From NCBI GenBank assembly GCA_003565055.1, contig PXDM01000297.1:1-8469 (forward strand): DNA of 8,469 nucleotides. The letters are read 5' to 3'. Below are positions 5,803 through 8,469 of this stretch, piece after piece (position 1 is the stretch's first letter; each line of letters starts with the position of its first letter). The position numbers were made by a program, and so were the translations under genes. The notes beneath the pieces were generated by a model. It saw nothing but the letters and a program-made list of their open reading frames with translations, searched no databases and was not told the DNA's origin. This stretch comes from Paracoccaceae bacterium. Lineage in GTDB: Bacteria > Pseudomonadota > Alphaproteobacteria > Rhodobacterales > Rhodobacteraceae.

Positions 5803-7029
5803 ATGCCAGACGATCTGATCAATTCCTTCCTGACCGGCCCCGATGAGCAGGGCCGCTTCGGCATCTATGGCGGGCGCTTCGTCTCCGAGACGCTGATGCC
5901 GCTCATCCTCGATCTGGAAGCCGAATACGAACGCGCCAAGACAGACGACAGTTTCTGGGCGCAGATGGACGATCTCTGGACGCATTACGTGGGCCGCCCC
6001 TCGCCGCTCTATCATGCCGAGCGGCTGACCGAGCATTGCGGTGGCGCGAAGATTTATCTCAAGCGCGATGAGCTGAACCATACCGGCGCGCATAAGATCA
6101 ACAATGTGCTGGGCCAGATCCTGCTGGCGATGCGCATGGGCAAGACCCGCATCATCGCCGAGACGGGCGCAGGCCAGCACGGGGTTGCGACCGCCACGGT
6201 CTGCGCGCGCTTCGGGCTGAAATGCGTGGTCTATATGGGCGCGCATGATGTCGAGCGGCAGGCCCCGAACGTGTTTCGGATGAAGCTGCTGGGCGCGGAA
6301 GTCGTGCCCGTGCGCTCGGGTCGCGGCACGCTGAAAGACGCGATGAATGATGCGCTGCGCGACTGGGTGACCAATGTGCGCGACACGTTCTACTGCATCG
6401 GCACTGTCGCCGGGCCGCATCCTTATCCGGCCATGGTGCGCGATTTTCAGTCGATCATCGGCAAGGAGACGCGCGAGCAGATCATGGCGCGCGAAGGGCG
6501 GCTGCCCGATACGATCATCGCGGCGATTGGCGGCGGGTCGAATGCGATGGGGCTGTTCTATCCGTTCCTCGATGACAAGGACGTGCGCATCATCGGCGTC
6601 GAGGCGGGCGGGCGCGGTGTCGATGACCGGATGGAGCATTGCGCCTCGCTCACGGGTGGGCGTCCGGGCGTGCTGCATGGCAACCGCACTTACCTTTTGC
6701 AGGACGAAGATGGCCAGATCCTCGAAGGGCATTCCATTTCCGCCGGGCTCGATTATCCGGGCATCGGGCCGGAACATGCCTGGCTGAAGGATATGGGCCG
6801 CGCGGAGTATGTCTCGATCACAGATGATGAGGCGCTTGAGGCGTTTCAGACCTGCTGTGCGCTCGAAGGGATCATCCCGGCGCTGGAACCCAGCCATGCG
6901 CTTGCCCATGTTCTCAAGATCGCGCCGGACCTGCCGTCGGATCATCTGCTGGTGATGAATATGTGCGGGCGCGGCGACAAGGATATTTTCACGGTCGCCA
7001 AGCATCTGGGCTTTGAGATGAGCGCCTAA
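5803..7029 (+). CDS. trpB: Tryptophan synthase beta chain
   Basis: 408 residues, full length for TrpB1. It joins indole and L-serine to give L-tryptophan using pyridoxal phosphate, working in an alpha2-beta2 complex with TrpA in the cytoplasm. LNHTGAHKINN (91-101) contains the PLP lysine K98, E120 in AETGAGQHG is the catalytic glutamate, and GGGSNAMG (243-250) is the phosphate-binding loop. The final motif is MCGRGDKDIF (387-396), with C388 where enteric enzymes have the serine that contacts the PLP ring nitrogen. The ATG at 5803 is preceded by AGGGA at 5788-5792; a longer reading frame from 5743 lacks support and would run through the promoter. No trpA or trpF lies in the window, so the partner subunit must be encoded elsewhere. 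A 14-bp palindrome begins at its stop codon. Confidence 0.97.
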   Translation: MPDDLINSFLTGPDEQGRFGIYGGRFVSETLMPLILDLEAEYERAKTDDSFWAQMDDLWTHYVGRPSPLYHAERLTEHCGGAKIYLKRDELNHTGAHKINNVLGQILLAMRMGKTRIIAETGAGQHGVATATVCARFGLKCVVYMGAHDVERQAPNVFRMKLLGAEVVPVRSGRGTLKDAMNDALRDWVTNVRDTFYCIGTVAGPHPYPAMVRDFQSIIGKETREQIMAREGRLPDTIIAAIGGGSNAMGLFYPFLDDKDVRIIGVEAGGRGVDDRMEHCASLTGGRPGVLHGNRTYLLQDEDGQILEGHSISAGLDYPGIGPEHAWLKDMGRAEYVSITDDEALEAFQTCCALEGIIPALEPSHALAHVLKIAPDLPSDHLLVMNMCGRGDKDIFTVAKHLGFEMSA

Positions 7030-7040
7030 ACTATAGTTTA
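7027..7040. repeat. 14-bp perfect palindrome at the trpB stop
   Basis: TAAACTATAGTTTA is fully symmetric and starts with the TAA stop codon of trpB. It is AT-rich in a GC-rich setting. It could be a protein-binding site or chance; no T-tract or longer stem makes it a standard terminator. Confidence 0.5.
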
Positions 7041-7083
7041 TGGCCGTGAAATAAACCTCTGCTCAATAGATAGCCCGCACAGA

Positions 7084-7111
7084 CTGGCGTAACCGGAGAC
7101 GGTCACGCCAG
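7084..7111 (+). terminator. Stable hairpin with GNRA loop downstream of trpB
   Basis: CTGGCGT (7084-7090) pairs with ACGCCAG (7105-7111). After one A-C mismatch, ACCG (7092-7095) pairs with CGGT (7100-7103) around the loop GAGA (7096-7099), a GNRA tetraloop. There is no T-run after it, so it is not a classic intrinsic terminator. Its place 55 nt after the trpB stop suggests a 3'-end stabiliser or a terminator of low T content. Confidence 0.45.
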
Positions 7112-7302
7112 CGATGGCTGACAAGCGTATGTGAAGGGTGTTGATCGGATTTTGCGCTTTTGGGTCGCGCCAGAAGGCGTGAGCGGGTGCGTGCATGTGC
7201 AGTGTGTAATTGGTGCCGCTTCATCGCAAAAGTGCTGTTGCCTCAGGTCCATTCGGCCAAAGGGTGACATATCTGAGAGTGCGAGTCTGCGTAACAAGTA
7301 AC

Positions 7303-7352
7303 ATGCGTTCGCCGCATCCCGCTGCTATGCTGTCGGGATGCGGCATACGCAT
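7303..7352. promoter_or_regulatory. Large inverted repeat around a -10-like element
   Basis: GCCGCATCCCG (7311-7321) is a perfect inverted match to CGGGATGCGGC (7334-7344). Outside it, ATGCGT (7303-7308) matches ACGCAT (7347-7352) after a 2-by-2 internal mismatch. The 12-nt centre, CTGCTATGCTGT, contains TATGCT (7326-7331), which resembles a -10 box; no good -35 is visible at 16-18 nt. No T-run follows, so it is unlikely to be a terminator. The end is 21 nt before the PepSY-like start codon. A repressor or activator operator, or a 5' leader hairpin, is plausible. Confidence 0.6.
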
Positions 7353-7372
7353 TTGATGCTAGGTGATCCATC

Positions 7373-7738
7373 ATGATGGGATCTGTATTGACGAGGCTGC
7401 GTCGCTTGACGTTTCTGCTCCTGACGTTGCTCGCTTTCGCGAGTTCGCCAGTCGCAGCGTCGGAGCAGCGGATCACGCCCGAAATGATCAGCGAGGCGCT
7501 CGAAGGGCAGGGCTATTCGATCGCCTCTGTCACGCGCACCTTGCTCGGGCGCGTGCGCGTCGTGGCATCGCGCGGGTTGATCTGGCGCGAGGTGGTGCTG
7601 GATTTGTCGTCAGGCCAGATCCTGCGCGACTATGCCGTGGAATTCAGCCCCGAAGATGCGCCACCGGCGGACAGCGTCGCCATGCCACGCGGTGGGCAGG
7701 TGCTGTCGGATCACGGCCCGCCGGATGCGGGGGGCTGA
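7373..7738 (+). CDS. Small exported PepSY-like protein
   Basis: 121 residues. A signal peptide is clear: positive residues near the start, a hydrophobic core (12-24), and VAA (27-29) before a likely cleavage at S30, leaving about 92 residues in the periplasm. Residues about 35-90 resemble a single PepSY-like domain: MISEALEGQGYSIASVTRT, then LLGRVRVVASRGLIWREVVLD and the typical ending GQILRDYAVEF, where PepSY proteins have TGEIL. PepSY domains are thought to bind or inhibit proteins in the envelope; no enzyme motif is seen. The tail (92-121) is proline- and glycine-rich and probably disordered. AGGTGA (7361-7366) serves as ribosome site; the ATG at 7376 is an equally possible start. The LuxR-type gene follows after 62 nt with no terminator, so the two are probably cotranscribed and may act together. 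Confidence 0.78.
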   Translation: MMGSVLTRLRRLTFLLLTLLAFASSPVAASEQRITPEMISEALEGQGYSIASVTRTLLGRVRVVASRGLIWREVVLDLSSGQILRDYAVEFSPEDAPPADSVAMPRGGQVLSDHGPPDAGG

Positions 7739-7800
7739 ATTGTGATGGTGACAATCCTGCGCAATCCGATTAGGCCCGAACGACACGAAGGGATTTTATC

Positions 7801-8328
7801 GTGAAGTTCAAGGTTCTGATTTTATTGATGGTTATGGTTCAGGCGATTGGCGCGCTGTTTTTCATCAGCGATATTGGCATGTCCATTCTCGGCATCGAGC
7901 GCCAGCCGATTGACTGGCAGACGCGCGAGATGATGGAAATCGGCGCGGCGGTGGCCTTGCTGATCGGCCTCGTGATGTCGGGTGTCCTGCTTGCCCAATC
8001 GCAACTCCGGCTTGGGCGCGCAGAGGCGCAGCTCCAGCGTGCGTCGAGCGCGTTCATGGAGGTGCTGGAGCAGCATTTCGCGCAATGGGCCTTGACCCCG
8101 GCCGAGCGCGATGTGGCCTTTTTCGTGCTCAAGGGATTTTCAACCGCAGAAATTGCCGCATTCCGCAACACCTCCGAGGGCACTGTCAAAGCCCAGAGCA
8201 ATGCGATCTATCGCAAGGCCGGGGTGAGCGGGCGCGGGCAGTTGATGAGCATTTTCATTGATGATCTTCTGGCGGATGACTTGCGAGGCACATCAGGCCA
8301 CGATGATCAGGCGGGGTCGAGCGCATAG
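7801..8328 (+). CDS. Membrane-tethered LuxR-type HTH regulator
   Basis: 175 residues starting at GTG, with AAGGGA (7788-7793) 7 nt upstream. Two hydrophobic segments (about 4-24 and 46-66) bracket a loop of about 20 residues that should face the periplasm. A charged linker (67-95), perhaps a short coiled coil, leads to a LuxR/GerE helix-turn-helix (about 96-160): LTPAERDVAFFVLKGFSTAE, then EGTVKAQSNAIYRKAGVSGR. STAEIA marks the turn and VKAQSNAIYRKAGV the recognition helix. No receiver, autoinducer-binding or PAS domain is present. It is inferred to work like a one-component membrane regulator of the ToxR/CadC kind, but with a LuxR-type DNA-binding domain. The exported PepSY-like protein encoded just upstream is a natural candidate for a periplasmic partner. 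Its 3' end overlaps the convergent DUF2237 gene by 22 nt. Confidence 0.85.
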   Translation: MKFKVLILLMVMVQAIGALFFISDIGMSILGIERQPIDWQTREMMEIGAAVALLIGLVMSGVLLAQSQLRLGRAEAQLQRASSAFMEVLEQHFAQWALTPAERDVAFFVLKGFSTAEIAAFRNTSEGTVKAQSNAIYRKAGVSGRGQLMSIFIDDLLADDLRGTSGHDDQAGSSA

Positions 8329-8469
8329 CTCTGCAAAATCTCCAACGGCACAATTTCCAGGGCGCGCAGATGCGTTGCCTGGAGCCGCAGCTTCGGGGCC
8401 ACGCCTTCGTCATGGGCCTGCAGGAAGCGCCGCGCACAAAGGCACCATTGATCTCCGGGCTTCAAGCCC
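8307..8469 (-). CDS. DUF2237 family protein, C-terminal part (runs off the right edge)
   Basis: Minus-strand frame entering from the right edge and ending at TGA (8307-8309), giving 53 residues. It reads GLKPGDQWCLCAARFLQAHD, then VAPKLRLQATHLRALEIVPLEIL and ends SYALDPA. The KPGDxWCLC start, the VAPxLxLxATH segment and the ALE-V-L-L pattern match the C-terminal half of DUF2237 proteins, small cytoplasmic proteins of about 110-130 residues with unknown function. The cysteines in WCLC are a family hallmark. The N-terminal half, with the start codon, lies outside the window. It converges on the LuxR-type gene and overlaps its last 22 nt, including that gene's stop codon, so there is no room for a separate terminator between them. 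Confidence 0.8.
   Translation of the reverse strand, partial: GLKPGDQWCLCARRFLQAHDEGVAPKLRLQATHLRALEIVPLEILQSYALDPA

Larger units (their letters stand above)
7030..7372. other. 343-nt non-coding region between trpB and the PepSY-like gene
   Basis: I find no convincing gene here: the short frames on either strand have no ribosome site or recognisable protein. In order it holds the end of the palindrome at 7027-7040, a GNRA-loop hairpin at 7084-7111, a smaller hairpin at 7165-7182 (7-bp stem with one G-T pair, loop AGAA), and a large inverted repeat at 7303-7352. Base composition is less GC-rich than the neighbouring genes. No tRNA, CRISPR or insertion-sequence end was seen. It probably holds the trpB 3' end and the control region of the following two-gene unit; a small RNA is possible but unproven. 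Confidence 0.6.

Noticed and set aside
5776..7005. 409-residue open frame antisense to trpB
   Set aside because: A GC-rich shadow of a clear trpB. The protein has no recognisable domain, is rich in His and Arg, and no ribosome site or promoter supports it.
7141..7154. FNR/CRP-like half site TTGAT
   Set aside because: The second half (ATCAA) is missing at the required spacing, so only five bases match.
7103..7297. 64-residue minus-strand frame in the trpB-PepSY gap
   Set aside because: No ribosome site, no conserved-looking composition, and it crosses hairpins on the other strand.
8457..8469. GGGCTTCAAGCCC palindrome at the right edge
   Set aside because: It lies inside the DUF2237 coding frame and encodes the conserved GLKPG segment, which explains it.

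Overview
The window looks like chromosomal DNA of an alphaproteobacterium of the Rhodobacterales (Roseobacter/Rhodobacter type). The evidence is high GC with dense coding, a single-cysteine DksA that matches the Rhodobacter form nearly throughout, a DUF2927 lipoprotein, and a TrpB with the CGRGDKD variant. These are identifications by eye from protein sequence; no search was run.

Left block (1-3176, minus strand): a tightly packed operon read right to left. It encodes a MoxR-type AAA+ ATPase, a GNAT acetyltransferase, a DUF2927 lipoprotein, a 54-residue membrane protein missed by longer-ORF searches, and the start of a CoxE-like VWA protein that runs off the left edge. Junctions are 1 nt, a TAATG overlap, 1 nt and 3 nt, so the genes are probably translationally coupled. 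MoxR and VWA proteins are a known chaperone-like pair; here three other genes sit between them.

Middle block (3177-7029, plus strand): a 242-nt divergent promoter region, then dksA with its own intrinsic terminator, an FAD-dependent monooxygenase, a membrane-anchored retropepsin-like protease, and trpB. No other trp gene is in view.

Right block (7030-8469): a 343-nt non-coding stretch rich in inverted repeats precedes a two-gene unit. The first gene encodes a small exported PepSY-like protein. The second encodes a two-TM, membrane-tethered LuxR-type DNA-binding protein with no receiver or autoinducer domain. This pair, with a large inverted repeat around a -10-like element just upstream, is the best candidate for an undescribed sensory system. 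A DUF2237 gene enters from the right edge on the minus strand and overlaps the 3' end of the LuxR gene.
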